This document shows positions 8,516 to 20,665 of a DNA stretch of 64,000 bases, one piece after another. A program made the translations under genes and the position numbers. Positions within the stretch are counted from its first letter, which is position 1, and every line of letters begins with the position of its first letter. Below the pieces are notes generated by a model. The model searched no databases. It had not been told where the DNA came from and saw only the letters and a list, made by a program, of their open reading frames with translations. Location: contig CAVZKY010000037.1 of the NCBI GenBank assembly GCA_963775825.1, positions 233,899 through 297,898 of the forward strand. The letters run 5' to 3'. Source of the stretch: Bog-532 sp963775825. GTDB lineage: Bacteria > Actinomycetota > Actinomycetes > Streptosporangiales > Streptosporangiaceae.

Positions 8516-9169
8516 TTAATACTCATCCGGTGAGCCGAAAACCAAGGCTACCACCTGGCGGCATACTTCCTGGACCGACGTATTGACCAGCGTAAGGTCG
8601 AACTCGCTCTCCGCGGCGAGCTCACGGCGGGCGGCGTCGAGGCGGCGCTGCACCACCTCGGGCGGCTCCGTACCGCGCGCGGTCAGGCGGCGTATCAGTT
8701 CCGCCCACGAGGGCGGGGCCAGGAAGACCAGGCGCGCGTCGGGCATGCTCCGCCGCACCTGACGCGCCCCCTCGAGGTCGATCTCCAGGAGGCACGGAAT
8801 CCCGGCCGCCAGTCTCTCCGCGAGCGGCTTGCGCGGCGTTCCGTACTTATGGCCGGCGAACTCCGCCCATTCCAGTAGCTCGCCCTCGGCGACCATCCGG
8901 TCGAATTCCCTGTCATCGACAAAGAAGTATTCGCGGCCGTCCATCTCCCCCGCCCGCGGCGAGCGCGTGGTGACCGAGACCGAGATCCACAATTCCGGGC
9001 AGAACCGGCGCAGCTCCGCGATGACCGTGCTCTTCCCGACCCCGGAGGGCCCGGAGAGCACGGTCAGCTGGGAGAACTTCCGCATGGATAGGCAGTATCC
9101 CGTGCCCACCGCCGCGGCTCCGCCGGGGGTGGCGGAGCCGCGCATGGAATCTCCGGGCGGTACGACCAT
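8516..9169 (-). CDS. gmk: Guanylate kinase
   Basis: The enzyme phosphorylates GMP to GDP with ATP. It has the P-loop GPSGVGKST, the GMP-binding segment SVSVTTRSPRAGEMDGREYF and the lid with YGTPRKPLAERL, followed by LLEIDLEGARQVRRSMPDA. Domain order and length match the family. The start at 9169 gives a 28-residue lead; an ATG at 9085 (MRKFSQL) would begin close to the P-loop strand. It lies 35 bp after mihF and just before rpoZ, an order conserved across actinobacteria. Confidence 0.95.
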   Translation of the reverse strand: MVVPPGDSMRGSATPGGAAAVGTGYCLSMRKFSQLTVLSGPSGVGKSTVIAELRRFCPELWISVSVTTRSPRAGEMDGREYFFVDDREFDRMVAEGELLEWAEFAGHKYGTPRKPLAERLAAGIPCLLEIDLEGARQVRRSMPDARLVFLAPPSWAELIRRLTARGTEPPEVVQRRLDAARRELAAESEFDLTLVNTSVQEVCRQVVALVFGSPDEY

Positions 9170-9204
9170 GCCCCCGTAGCCGCTCCCGGATTCCGCTGGC
9201 TGCC

Positions 9205-9525
9205 TCAGATGTCCGACCCGAACTCGTGCTCCAGGGCCGAGCGCTGGTTCGCGCCGAGCCCGCGGACGCGGCGGGACTCCGCGATGCCAAGCCGCTCCAT
9301 GATCTGCTTCGCCCGGACCTTGCCGACGCCGGGCATCGACTCAAGCAAGGCCGAGACCTTCATCTTGCCAATGACGTCATCGGTCGAGCCTTCCTTGATG
9401 ACGTCGGACAGCGTGGTGGCTCCGCGCTTGAGCCGATTCTTCACCTCTGCGCGTTCTTTACGCGCTCTGGCGGCCTTCTCCAAGGCTGCTGCGCGCTGGT
9501 CGGGAGTGAGGGGAGGAAGAGCCAC
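9205..9525 (-). CDS. mihF: Integration host factor, actinobacterial type
   Basis: This 106-residue nucleoid protein belongs to the mIHF family, which bends DNA and is unrelated in sequence to E. coli IHF. Hallmarks are an N-terminal helix PPLTPDQRAAALEKAARARK, a basic segment KNRLKRGATTLSDVI and a helix-two-turn-helix SMPGVGKVRAKQIMERLGIA followed by ESRRVRGLGANQR. The GTG at 9525 has AGGTGA upstream. It heads the gmk-rpoZ-coaBC-metK string and lies downstream of pyrF, the expected neighbourhood. Confidence 0.95.
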   Translation of the reverse strand: MALPPLTPDQRAAALEKAARARKERAEVKNRLKRGATTLSDVIKEGSTDDVIGKMKVSALLESMPGVGKVRAKQIMERLGIAESRRVRGLGANQRSALEHEFGSDI

Positions 9526-10205
9526 TCGAGGTCACCTCGGGTTTCGTCGGTAAAAACGTTGGTGGGGGGGAAACTAGCGAGTAAGCGTACCTTTCGGCAA
9601 CGCGAATCCCCGTTTATATCATAATAAATTTAGGGATATTACTCTCAGTGATCGGACTATCACTATTCGTAAGCCAGCAACGGTCACAAGCACTCCGCCC
9701 ACCTTGCCGGCAGCGAGCCAATGCGCGCCGCGACGTATCACTTAGCCCGTCACGATGGGCCATCCACCGCCAGAGTAAGCCAACGTAGGCCGTTCCTGAA
9801 CGGGGGCGGTGAGACTAGTTTGCCGTAGCCGCGGTGAATCCTGGCGCGGGCAGCCATGGGCACGGGGGCCGCGCCGGTTCATGGATTTGGCCACCGCCGG
9901 GATCACTGATATGGGCGGCACCCTCGGATCGCTGAAGCCGTTACTCGATACGCCCGTGTCGGCGCCGCGCGGGAACCACACAGACCCGGCGCGGCAAGGC
10001 GCTGCAATCTCATGGAAACGAGGCTGCTGCGGAAGTAACGTGACGTGCAAATATTTTACCTTTCAACGCAACGTGCATCCTATGGCGAAGCCAAACAGCC
10101 AATGATGTGCATACGAATCGGCACGATCACACTTACCGCTCCGTTACCGCACTCATACGCCGCCGCGAAGCGCGCATACGCGGGGCATACAACGCGATCG
10201 CATTT
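9526..10205. other. Intergenic region between mihF and pyrF
   Basis: About 680 bp without a recognisable gene. There is an AT-rich patch at about 9610-9650 (TATATCATAATAAATT), some 90-120 bp upstream of mihF, which is a likely promoter region for the mihF-gmk-rpoZ-coaBC-metK transcript. The AT-rich segment near 10040-10080 is unexplained. Confidence 0.4.
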
Positions 10206-10937
10206 TCACGGTGGCTCACCGGCGAACGCTAAGCCGCGTGCTGGGGGGAGCCGCCGCAGGGATGCCGCCACGGCGGCCGCGGCCGCCCCGGGGTCGGGCG
10301 CGCCGGTGATCGGACGCCCGATGACCAGCAAGTCAGATCCGGCCATGACCGCCTCCTCCGGCGTGGCCACCCGGGCCTGATCGTGGGCGGCCGAGCCTGC
10401 GGGCCGTACTCCGGGGGTGATCAGCATGATGCCGGGCCCGACCTCGGCCCGGACGGCACTGACCTCGCGCGGCGAGCACACGATAGCCCGGGCACCGGCG
10501 TCGACGGCGAGGGCGGAAAGCCGCAGCACGGCGTCGTGCACGCTGCTCGTTACGCCGGTCTGGACCAGTTGGTCCTCGCTCAGGGAGGTAAGCACAGTCA
10601 CCGCGGCGATCTTCGTGCCCGGGGCATTCTCGGCGGCCGCCCGGATGACGTCGGCGCCGCCGCTCGCGTGCACGGTCAGCAGGTCCGGGTGCAGCCGCGC
10701 CACGGTCCGCGCCGCCGCGGCCACCGTCGCGGGGATGTCATACAGCTTCAGGTCCAGAAAAACCCGCACGCCGCTGGCCCCCTTGATCGAGGCCACCACG
10801 TTCGGGCCGTACCGCAGGTACAGCTCCAGCCCGATCTTCACCGTGCTGACGTGCGGCGTCACCAGGCTAGCCCAGCGCGCGGCGGTTTCGAGATCAGGTG
10901 CGTCCAGCGCGACGGCGACTGGCGCGGGGTTGCTCAA
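10206..10937 (-). CDS. pyrF: Orotidine 5'-phosphate decarboxylase
   Basis: The enzyme converts OMP to UMP, the last step of the pathway. The protein has the TIM-barrel catalytic segment FLDLKLYDIPATVAAAART (DxKxxD-type motif), VKIGLELYLRYG upstream and ITPGVRPAGSAAHDQAR and VIGRPITGAPDPG at the phosphate-binding end. A TTG at 10937 is preferred because AAGGAG lies five bases upstream; the GTG at 10943 would overlap that site. About 400 bp separates it from pyrD, so it may have its own promoter although it follows the operon order. Confidence 0.95.
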   Translation of the reverse strand: MSNPAPVAVALDAPDLETAARWASLVTPHVSTVKIGLELYLRYGPNVVASIKGASGVRVFLDLKLYDIPATVAAAARTVARLHPDLLTVHASGGADVIRAAAENAPGTKIAAVTVLTSLSEDQLVQTGVTSSVHDAVLRLSALAVDAGARAIVCSPREVSAVRAEVGPGIMLITPGVRPAGSAAHDQARVATPEEAVMAGSDLLVIGRPITGAPDPGAAAAAVAASLRRLPPARGLAFAGEPP

Positions 10938-11346
10938 GGCCACTCCTTCAATCGTGCCCGACCGGCCCGGTGTCCATATGTGCCGCTTGGCATCCCAGGC
11001 GCCCGGGCCGTGGCGTGCCGGATCACGCGCCCAGGGCTGGGGCTGTCCCGGCGCGCCGCCCGCGGCATCGTGTTAACGCTCACACTGCTCACATCGCCGT
11101 GCCCGGGTAAACGGGCGCTGTCGGCCGCGGCCCCGCCAGGGCGGGGCCAACGGGTCGTGATCGCCGATGCATCGGGACGAGCCGCGGGAGATGCATCGGT
11201 CACCTGGCCTGCGCGGAAAGGATCCGCAGCCGACCCCGAGAGTAATGCACGCTGGCGTCGTTTGCGCCGCGCATTACCGACCTGTGCCGCCGTGGCGTGC
11301 GCTTTAGGCCGTTTCGGCGGCGTTTGCCCGGGACCCAGATCGGCGG
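10938..11346. other. Intergenic region between pyrD and pyrF
   Basis: About 400 bp with no supported gene. A minus-strand frame runs through it but is rich in Arg/Pro/Ala without homology and has no ribosome site. The length is unusual inside a pyr operon and suggests pyrF is transcribed separately. Confidence 0.4.
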
Positions 11347-12309
11347 TCAGGCCAGGCGGCGGCGCAGCGGCGGCGGGTAGCCGCCGGTCTGGTGGGCCAG
11401 TCCGGTCACGTCGGCGAAGCGCTCGGCACCGAGCCAGGTGAGCTCCTCCGCCAACTCGCGCAGAATGCGAGTGCATGCGGCCGGGTCGTTGAAGATGGCC
11501 GTGCCCACCGCGACCAGGGACGCGCCGGCCATGATGAGCTCCAGCGCGTCACGGCCGGTCCGGATGCCGCCGACCCCGATGATGGGAACGTCGGGCAGGG
11601 CCCCGCGCACCAGCCAGATGCACCGCACGGCGACCGGCCGGATCGCGGGGCCGGACAGGCCGCCCATGACGCCGGCGACCGCCGGGCGCATCGCGGCCGG
11701 GTCGATAACCATCCCGGGCAGTGAATTGATCATGGACAGGCCGTCGGCGCCCGCGGCCACGCAGGACCGGGCGATGGTAACGATGTCGGTGACGTCCGCC
11801 GACAGCTTGGCGAACACCGGGATGTCGTACCGGGCGGCGGCACGGGCCGCCTCCACCACCCGGGCCGCCGCGTCGGGCTGGGCGGCGAAGTCCTGCCCAC
11901 GGCCGCCCGCGTTCGGCCAGGACAGGTTGAGCTCGATCGCCGTCACGCCGGCCGCGTCGGACAGCCGGGCAGCGAGCTCGGCGTACTCCGGCGCGCTGCT
12001 ACCGGCGATCGAGACCACCGTGCGGGCGCCACGGGACAGCAGCCAGGGCAGGTCACGCTGGAGGAACGCGTCGATCCCGGGGCCCTGCAGGCCGATCGAG
12101 CTGAGCATGCCGCTGGGGGTCTCGGCGGTGCGCGGGGTCGGCCTGCCCGCCTGCGGCTCGATCATGATCGACTTGGTGATGACCGCGCCGATCCGGGCCA
12201 CGTCGATGAACTGCGCGAGCTCGCGGCCGGTTCCGGCGCACCCGGCGGCGGTGAGGACCGGATTCGGCAGTTCGACGTGGCCGAGCCGGGCCCGCAAATC
12301 AGCCGGCAT
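11347..12309 (-). CDS. pyrD: Dihydroorotate dehydrogenase, class 1B catalytic subunit
   Basis: The flavoenzyme oxidises dihydroorotate to orotate and works with PyrK. It shows PNPVLTAAGCAGTGRELAQF, PSGMLSSIGLQGPGIDAFLQ, VFAKLSADVTDIVTIAR and the FMN-phosphate segment VPIIGVGGIRTGRDALELIM. The start at 12309 overlaps the pyrK stop by 11 bp. One oddity: the catalytic-base position in the usual NLSCPN motif reads NLSWPN (Trp131, codon at 11917-11919). A one-base change TGC to TGG would explain it; if real, the enzyme would lack its normal base. The presence of pyrK supports class 1B. Confidence 0.94.
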   Translation of the reverse strand: MPADLRARLGHVELPNPVLTAAGCAGTGRELAQFIDVARIGAVITKSIMIEPQAGRPTPRTAETPSGMLSSIGLQGPGIDAFLQRDLPWLLSRGARTVVSIAGSSAPEYAELAARLSDAAGVTAIELNLSWPNAGGRGQDFAAQPDAAARVVEAARAAARYDIPVFAKLSADVTDIVTIARSCVAAGADGLSMINSLPGMVIDPAAMRPAVAGVMGGLSGPAIRPVAVRCIWLVRGALPDVPIIGVGGIRTGRDALELIMAGASLVAVGTAIFNDPAACTRILRELAEELTWLGAERFADVTGLAHQTGGYPPPLRRRLA

Positions 12310-13228
12310 GGCCGGAGCTCCGCGGCGCCTCTCCCAGGGGCGGCTTCCAGCCGTGGGCACCCAGCGCGTCGAACGGGATGGTGCCCACGTCGTCCCAGCG
12401 GACCATGTCACCACGGAACACCGGGCCGTCGACGCAGGAGCGCACGATCCGGGTGATGCCGTCCGACCCCACCACGGGCAGCACGCAGCTCATGCACACC
12501 CCGGTCCCGCAGCCCGCCGGCTCCTGCACGCAGGCCTGCACCGGCAGGTCGTACCGGCCGGCCAGCGCGGTCACGTCGCGCAGCACAGGCAGCGGCGCGG
12601 ACGCGTAGATGACGTCGGTGCGGGCCTCGTGGATGACCTGGCTGAGCAGGTCGGTCACCACGCCGCGGGTGCCGAGCGAGCCGTCCTCGGTGGTGATCGT
12701 GGCGCTGCGGGCGATGCGGCGGGCGCGCAGCGCGCCGAATACATGGTCCGCGCTCTCGGCTCCGAGCAGGAAATCGACCTGGCAGCCCCGCTCGCGCAGC
12801 CGGTCCGTCAGCGGGAACAGCCCCGTACTGCCTGCTCCCACGCCCACCAGCAGGCAGTTCGCCGATTCGCGCGGGACGGGGAACGGCCGCCCCAGCGGCC
12901 CGACCGCGTCCAGCATGTCCCGGCTGCGGAGCTGGGCCAGCCACCGGGTGCCTGGCTCGCCGGCCGCGAACACGAACTCGACCGTGCCGCCGTGATCGGT
13001 TCGCACGTCGTGGATGGCGAACGCCCGCCGCAGCAGCATCGAGCTGTCCGGGCCGCCGACGGCGACGGTGATGAACTGGCCAGGCCGGAACCGGGCGGCG
13101 ATGGGCGGGGCCACCATGGTCAGGGCGTGGTAGGCGTCGATCCGGCGCACGGTGAGCACCGGCCCGCGTACCTGAACCGGCGCCACGCCCTGCTCACCAT
13201 CCCTCGACGTTCTGGACGTCGTGCTCAT
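12299..13228 (-). CDS. pyrK: Dihydroorotate dehydrogenase electron transfer subunit
   Basis: This FAD/[2Fe-2S] subunit passes electrons from PyrD to NAD+. It has the ferredoxin-reductase-like FAD domain (ARFRPGQFITVAVGG, LLRRAFAIHDV), a nucleotide-binding part (CLLVGVGAGSTGLFPLTDRL) and a C-terminal cysteine cluster GCGTGVCMSCVLPV with a further Cys in VRSCVDGPVF, giving the four ligands. A 50-residue tail follows. It lies between carB and pyrD and overlaps pyrD, so the two subunits are translationally coupled. Confidence 0.94.
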   Translation of the reverse strand: MSTTSRTSRDGEQGVAPVQVRGPVLTVRRIDAYHALTMVAPPIAARFRPGQFITVAVGGPDSSMLLRRAFAIHDVRTDHGGTVEFVFAAGEPGTRWLAQLRSRDMLDAVGPLGRPFPVPRESANCLLVGVGAGSTGLFPLTDRLRERGCQVDFLLGAESADHVFGALRARRIARSATITTEDGSLGTRGVVTDLLSQVIHEARTDVIYASAPLPVLRDVTALAGRYDLPVQACVQEPAGCGTGVCMSCVLPVVGSDGITRIVRSCVDGPVFRGDMVRWDDVGTIPFDALGAHGWKPPLGEAPRSSGHAG

Positions 13229-13319
13229 CCGTCCCCGCCTGCCGGTCAGGGACAGTCCCGGCTGCCGCCGCCCGGCCGCGTACTATCCGGCCGCGTACTA
13301 TCCGGCACCGTACCGTGTA

Positions 13320-16934
<3,615 letters not shown>

Positions 16935-17028
16935 CACGCGCTCCCGTTTCGTTCACGCTGTTGTTCCCGCACCCGGCACGCCCCCCGCAAGCACCGCCTG
17001 CCCCACAGGCACCGCCTGCCCGGCGTAC

Positions 17029-17067
17029 GGGGAGCGTTTTCAGTGAATAGCGCTGAAAATGCTCCCC
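17029..17067. repeat. 39-bp palindrome between carA and carB
   Basis: Arms GGGGAGCGTTTTCAG and CTGAAAATGCTCCCC (one mismatch in 15) enclose a 9-base loop. A related 39-bp palindrome lies at 28502-28540, so this is probably a dispersed REP-like element. Here it lies in the 150-bp carA-carB gap inside the operon and could form an RNA hairpin that lowers or stabilises downstream transcript. Confidence 0.8.
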
Positions 17068-17082
17068 AGGGCGGGCCGGCGG

Positions 17083-18363
17083 TCACCGGGGGCCTTCCAT
17101 GGCGGCGCAGAACTCCGTGAAGAGTGGGGCCGCGTCGTGCGGGCCGGGGGCGGCCTCGGGGTGATACTGGACGCTGAAGACCGGCCGGTCCAGCATCCGC
17201 AGGCCCTCGACCACACCGTCGTTGAGGTTGACGTGGCTGACCTGGGCGGGGCCGAAGGGGGTGTCGAACGGCCGGCGGGCCGCGTCCGGGACGTGCGCCC
17301 AGGTCGTGCCGCCGTTGCCGTGGCTCTCCCGGGCACGAGCCCCCACGCCGGCCCCCGCGCCGGACCCGGATTCGGCCGCCGCAGCCCCGCCGTCGCCGTC
17401 CGTCCCCGGGAGCGCGGCGGCGAAGCCGTGATTATGGCTGGTCACCTGGACCCGGCCGGTGGCCAGGTCCATGACCGGCTGGTTCACGCCGCGGTGGCCG
17501 TAGCGGAGCTTGTAGGTGTCCAGGCCCAGCGCCCGGCCGAGGATCTGGCTGCCCAGGCAGATCCCGAACACCGGCAGGCCGCTGGTCAGCACCCCGCGCA
17601 TCGCCGCGACCGCGTAGCCCGCCGCGGCCGGGTCTCCCGGGCCGTTGCTGAAGAACACGCCGTCCGGGCTGGTCTGCAGGATCGCGGCGGCATCCGCGGC
17701 GGCGGGCAGCACCCGGACCTCGCAGCCGAGCTGGGCCAGGTAGCGCGGGGTGGAGGCCTTGATGCCCAGATCCAGCGCGGCGATCCGGTAGCGGACCGGT
17801 GTCCCGGGCGGGGGGCTCACCGTGTACGGCTCCCCGGTGCTGACGGTCCGGGCCAGGTCGGCTCCGATCATCCCCGGGCTGGCCAGTACCCGCTCCAGCA
17901 GCCGGGCCGGGTCGGACTCGGTGGTGCTGATCGCCGCGCGCATCGTGCCGCGCTCCCGCAGCCGCCGGGTCAGCGCCCGGGTGCCGCGGACCGCGATACC
18001 GGTGATCCCCTGACGGCGCAGCTCGGTGTCCAGGTCGCGGGCCGCCCGCCAGCTGGAGGTCAGCCGGGCGGGCTCGCGCACCACGTAGCCGCCGACCCAG
18101 ATCCGCCGGGACTCGGGGTCCTCGTCGTTGACGCCGGTGTTGCCGATGTGCGGGGCGGTCATGGCCACGATCTGCTGGGCGTAGGAGGGATCGGTCAGCG
18201 TTTCCTGGTAGCCCGTCATGCCGGTGTTGAACACCATCTCCCCGAAGGTCTCACCTTCGGCGCCGAACGAGCTCCCGCGCAGGATCGTTCCGTCTTCGAG
18301 AACCAGCAGGGCGGGCGGGGTAGCGTTGTCGGCCCGGCGACCGGCTACGGTCTGGGCGGTCAT
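17083..18363 (-). CDS. carA: Carbamoyl phosphate synthase small subunit
   Basis: CarA is the glutaminase that feeds ammonia to CarB. The N-terminal domain has LVLEDGTILRGSSFGAEGET and NTGMTGYQETLTDPSYAQQI. The class I glutamine amidotransferase domain has SNGPGDP, the nucleophile elbow GICLGSQ (Cys) and VQYHPEAAPGPHD with the His/Glu of the triad. A 45-residue Gly/Ala-rich insert lies between HNHGFAAALPG and VSHVNLNDGVVEG, making it longer (426) than most. It starts with ATGA overlapping the pyrC stop by 4 bp, and carB follows after 145 bp. Confidence 0.95.
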   Translation of the reverse strand: MTAQTVAGRRADNATPPALLVLEDGTILRGSSFGAEGETFGEMVFNTGMTGYQETLTDPSYAQQIVAMTAPHIGNTGVNDEDPESRRIWVGGYVVREPARLTSSWRAARDLDTELRRQGITGIAVRGTRALTRRLRERGTMRAAISTTESDPARLLERVLASPGMIGADLARTVSTGEPYTVSPPPGTPVRYRIAALDLGIKASTPRYLAQLGCEVRVLPAAADAAAILQTSPDGVFFSNGPGDPAAAGYAVAAMRGVLTSGLPVFGICLGSQILGRALGLDTYKLRYGHRGVNQPVMDLATGRVQVTSHNHGFAAALPGTDGDGGAAAAESGSGAGAGVGARARESHGNGGTTWAHVPDAARRPFDTPFGPAQVSHVNLNDGVVEGLRMLDRPVFSVQYHPEAAPGPHDAAPLFTEFCAAMEGPR

Positions 18364-19664
18364 GAGGCCAGCTTTCCGTCGAGCACGGTCGCGGTGCCGC
18401 GCAGGAACGTGGCCACTACCTGGCCCGGCAGCGCGACGCCCCGGAACGGCGTGTTGCGGCTGCGGGACGCGTGCGTGGCCGGGTCCACCGGTTCCGGCGC
18501 GGCCGCCGGGTCATACAGCGTGAGGTTCGCGGCCGCCCCGGTCGCGGGCAGGACACCGTGCCCGCTCAGCCGGCCGATCGTGGCGGGGCGCACTGACATC
18601 CGGTCGGCGACGGCGGTCCAGTCCAGCAGTCCCGTCTCCACCATGGCCTGCTGGACCGCGCGCAGCGCGACCTCCAGGCCGGTCATGCCGAACGCGGCGT
18701 CGGCCCACTCGGTGTCCTTGGCTTCGGCGGGGTGCGGGGCATGGTCGGTGGCCACGCAGTCGATCGTGCCGTCGGCCAGGCCCTGGCGGAGCCCGGCCAC
18801 GTCGGCGGCGGTGCGCAGCGGCGGGTTGACCTTGTAGACCGGGTCGTAGCCTTCGGCGAGTTCATCGGTGAGCAGCAGGTGGTGCGGGGTGACTTCGGCG
18901 GTGACCCGCCAGCCCTTGGCTTTGGCCCAGCGGATGATCTCCACCGAGCCCGCCGTCGACACGTGGCAGACGTGCAGCGCCGAGCCGACGTGGGCCGCGA
19001 GCAGGCAGTCCCGGGCGATGATCGCCTCCTCGGCCACGGCCGGCCAGCCGGCCAGCCCGAGCCGCCCGGACACTTCGCCCTCGTTCATCTGGGCGCCCTC
19101 GGTGAGCCGGGGCTCCTGGGCGTGCTGCGCGATCACCCCGTCGAACGCCTTGACGTACTCCAGCGCCCGGCGCATCAGCAGCGGGTCGGACACGCACCGG
19201 CCGTCGTCGGAGAACACCCGGACCCGGGCGGCCGAATCGGCCATCGCGCCCAGCTCGGCCAGCCTTTGCCCGCCCAGCCCAAGGGTCACGGCGCCGACGG
19301 GCTGGACGTCGCAGTGCCCAGCCTCCCGGCCGAGCCGCCAGACCTGCTCGACCACTCCCGCCGTGTCGGCCACCGGCTCGGTGTTGGCCATGGCGTGCAC
19401 GGCGGTGTAGCCGCCCAGCGCCGCGGCCCGGGTGCCGGTCTCGATGGTCTCCGCGTCCTCCCGGCCTGGCTCGCGCAGGTGGGTGTGCAGGTCGACCAGC
19501 CCGGGCAGCGCGATCAAACCGTCCGCGTCCAGCACCTGGGCGCCGGCCGCCGCGAGCCTGGCCCCCGCCTCGGCGATCACCCCGTCGCGAAGCCGCAGGT
19601 CGGCGCGCTGGCCGCCGGACAGAGCAGCACCCCGGATCAGCCAGCTGCCCGCCACGCCCGTCAC
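18360..19664 (-). CDS. pyrC: Dihydroorotase
   Basis: This zinc amidohydrolase closes carbamoyl aspartate to dihydroorotate. It shows the metal-binding LPGLVDLHTHLREPGREDAE, HVCHVSTAGSVEIIRWAKAK, EVTPHHLLLTDE and the catalytic DCVATDHAPHP. The 434-residue length fits the class I, PyrC/allantoinase-like type. The GTG start at 19664 overlaps the pyrB stop (GTGA) and its own stop overlaps carA, so it is part of one coupled operon. Confidence 0.95.
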   Translation of the reverse strand: MTGVAGSWLIRGAALSGGQRADLRLRDGVIAEAGARLAAAGAQVLDADGLIALPGLVDLHTHLREPGREDAETIETGTRAAALGGYTAVHAMANTEPVADTAGVVEQVWRLGREAGHCDVQPVGAVTLGLGGQRLAELGAMADSAARVRVFSDDGRCVSDPLLMRRALEYVKAFDGVIAQHAQEPRLTEGAQMNEGEVSGRLGLAGWPAVAEEAIIARDCLLAAHVGSALHVCHVSTAGSVEIIRWAKAKGWRVTAEVTPHHLLLTDELAEGYDPVYKVNPPLRTAADVAGLRQGLADGTIDCVATDHAPHPAEAKDTEWADAAFGMTGLEVALRAVQQAMVETGLLDWTAVADRMSVRPATIGRLSGHGVLPATGAAANLTLYDPAAAPEPVDPATHASRSRNTPFRGVALPGQVVATFLRGTATVLDGKLAS

Positions 19665-20665
19665 CGATTCACCATGCTTTCCCTAACCTCCATGCTTGCC
19701 TTCGCATTCTGGGCGGTCCCGCGCAGATCCGCGCCGCCCAGCAGATCCGCGCCGCCCAGGAGCAGGTACAGCACAGCCATCCGGACGCTGACCCCGTTGG
19801 CCACCTGCTCGACGATCGTGGACCGGGGCGAGTCCGCCACCTCGGCGGCGATCTCCACACCGCGGTTCATCGGCCCCGGGTGCATCACGATCGCGTGCTC
19901 GGGCAGCATGCCCATCCGCCCGGTGTCCAGCCCGTACCGGCGGCTGTACTCACGGACGCTGGGGAAGTACGCGGCGGTCATCCGCTCCTGCTGCACCCGC
20001 AACATCATGATCACATCACTCTTGGGCAGCACAGCGTCCAGGTCGTAGCTGATCTCGCACGGCCAGCTGCCCACCGCGACGGGCACCAGTGTGGGCGGTG
20101 CGACCAGGGTGACCTCGGCCCCGAGAATGTTCAGCAGGGCGACGTTCGACCGGGCGACCCGGCTGTGCAGGACGTCGCCGACGATCGTCACCCGCACGCC
20201 GTCCAGGCCGGCGGCCCGGCCGAGGCGGCGCCGGATGGTGAAGGCGTCGAGCAGCGCCTGGGTGGGGTGCTCATGCGTACCGTCCCCGGCGTTCACGACG
20301 TGGCCGCGGATCCAGCCGGCCAGCCGGTGCGGCGCGCCCGACGCGTCGTGCCGGATGACCACGGCGTCGGCTCCCATCGCCTCCAGCGTCAGCGCGGTGT
20401 CCTTGAGGCTCTCCCCCTTGGCCACGCTGGATCCCTTGACCGAGAAGTTGATCACATCGGCGGACAGCCGCTTGGCGGCCGCCTCGAACGAGATCCTGGT
20501 CCGGGTCGAGTCCTCGAAGAAGAGGTTGACGACGGTACGCCCGCGCAACGTCGGCAGCTTCTTGATCGGCCGGTCCGACATGCGGGCCAGCTCATCGGCG
20601 GTGTCCAGGATCAGCAGCGCGTCATCCCGGCTGAGGTCGGCGGCCGAGAGCAGGTGCCGGTTCAT
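19661..20665 (-). CDS. pyrB: Aspartate carbamoyltransferase catalytic subunit
   Basis: The enzyme condenses carbamoyl phosphate with aspartate. Family signatures are the carbamoyl-phosphate site NLFFEDSTRTRISFEAAAKR, VKGSSVAKGESLKDT, HEHPTQALLDAFTI and VMHPGPMNRGVEI. It is 334 residues long with no regulatory chain encoded nearby, as in other actinobacteria. Near the C-terminus an 18-bp tandem duplication gives LLGGADLLGGADL (plus strand 19735-19770). It overlaps pyrR and pyrC by 4 bp each. Confidence 0.96.
   Translation of the reverse strand: MNRHLLSAADLSRDDALLILDTADELARMSDRPIKKLPTLRGRTVVNLFFEDSTRTRISFEAAAKRLSADVINFSVKGSSVAKGESLKDTALTLEAMGADAVVIRHDASGAPHRLAGWIRGHVVNAGDGTHEHPTQALLDAFTIRRRLGRAAGLDGVRVTIVGDVLHSRVARSNVALLNILGAEVTLVAPPTLVPVAVGSWPCEISYDLDAVLPKSDVIMMLRVQQERMTAAYFPSVREYSRRYGLDTGRMGMLPEHAIVMHPGPMNRGVEIAAEVADSPRSTIVEQVANGVSVRMAVLYLLLGGADLLGGADLRGTAQNAKASMEVRESMVNR

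Noticed and set aside
10934..11476. 180-residue minus-strand frame between pyrD and pyrF
   Set aside because: Arg/Pro/Ala-rich, overlaps pyrD in another frame, no start signal and no family similarity.
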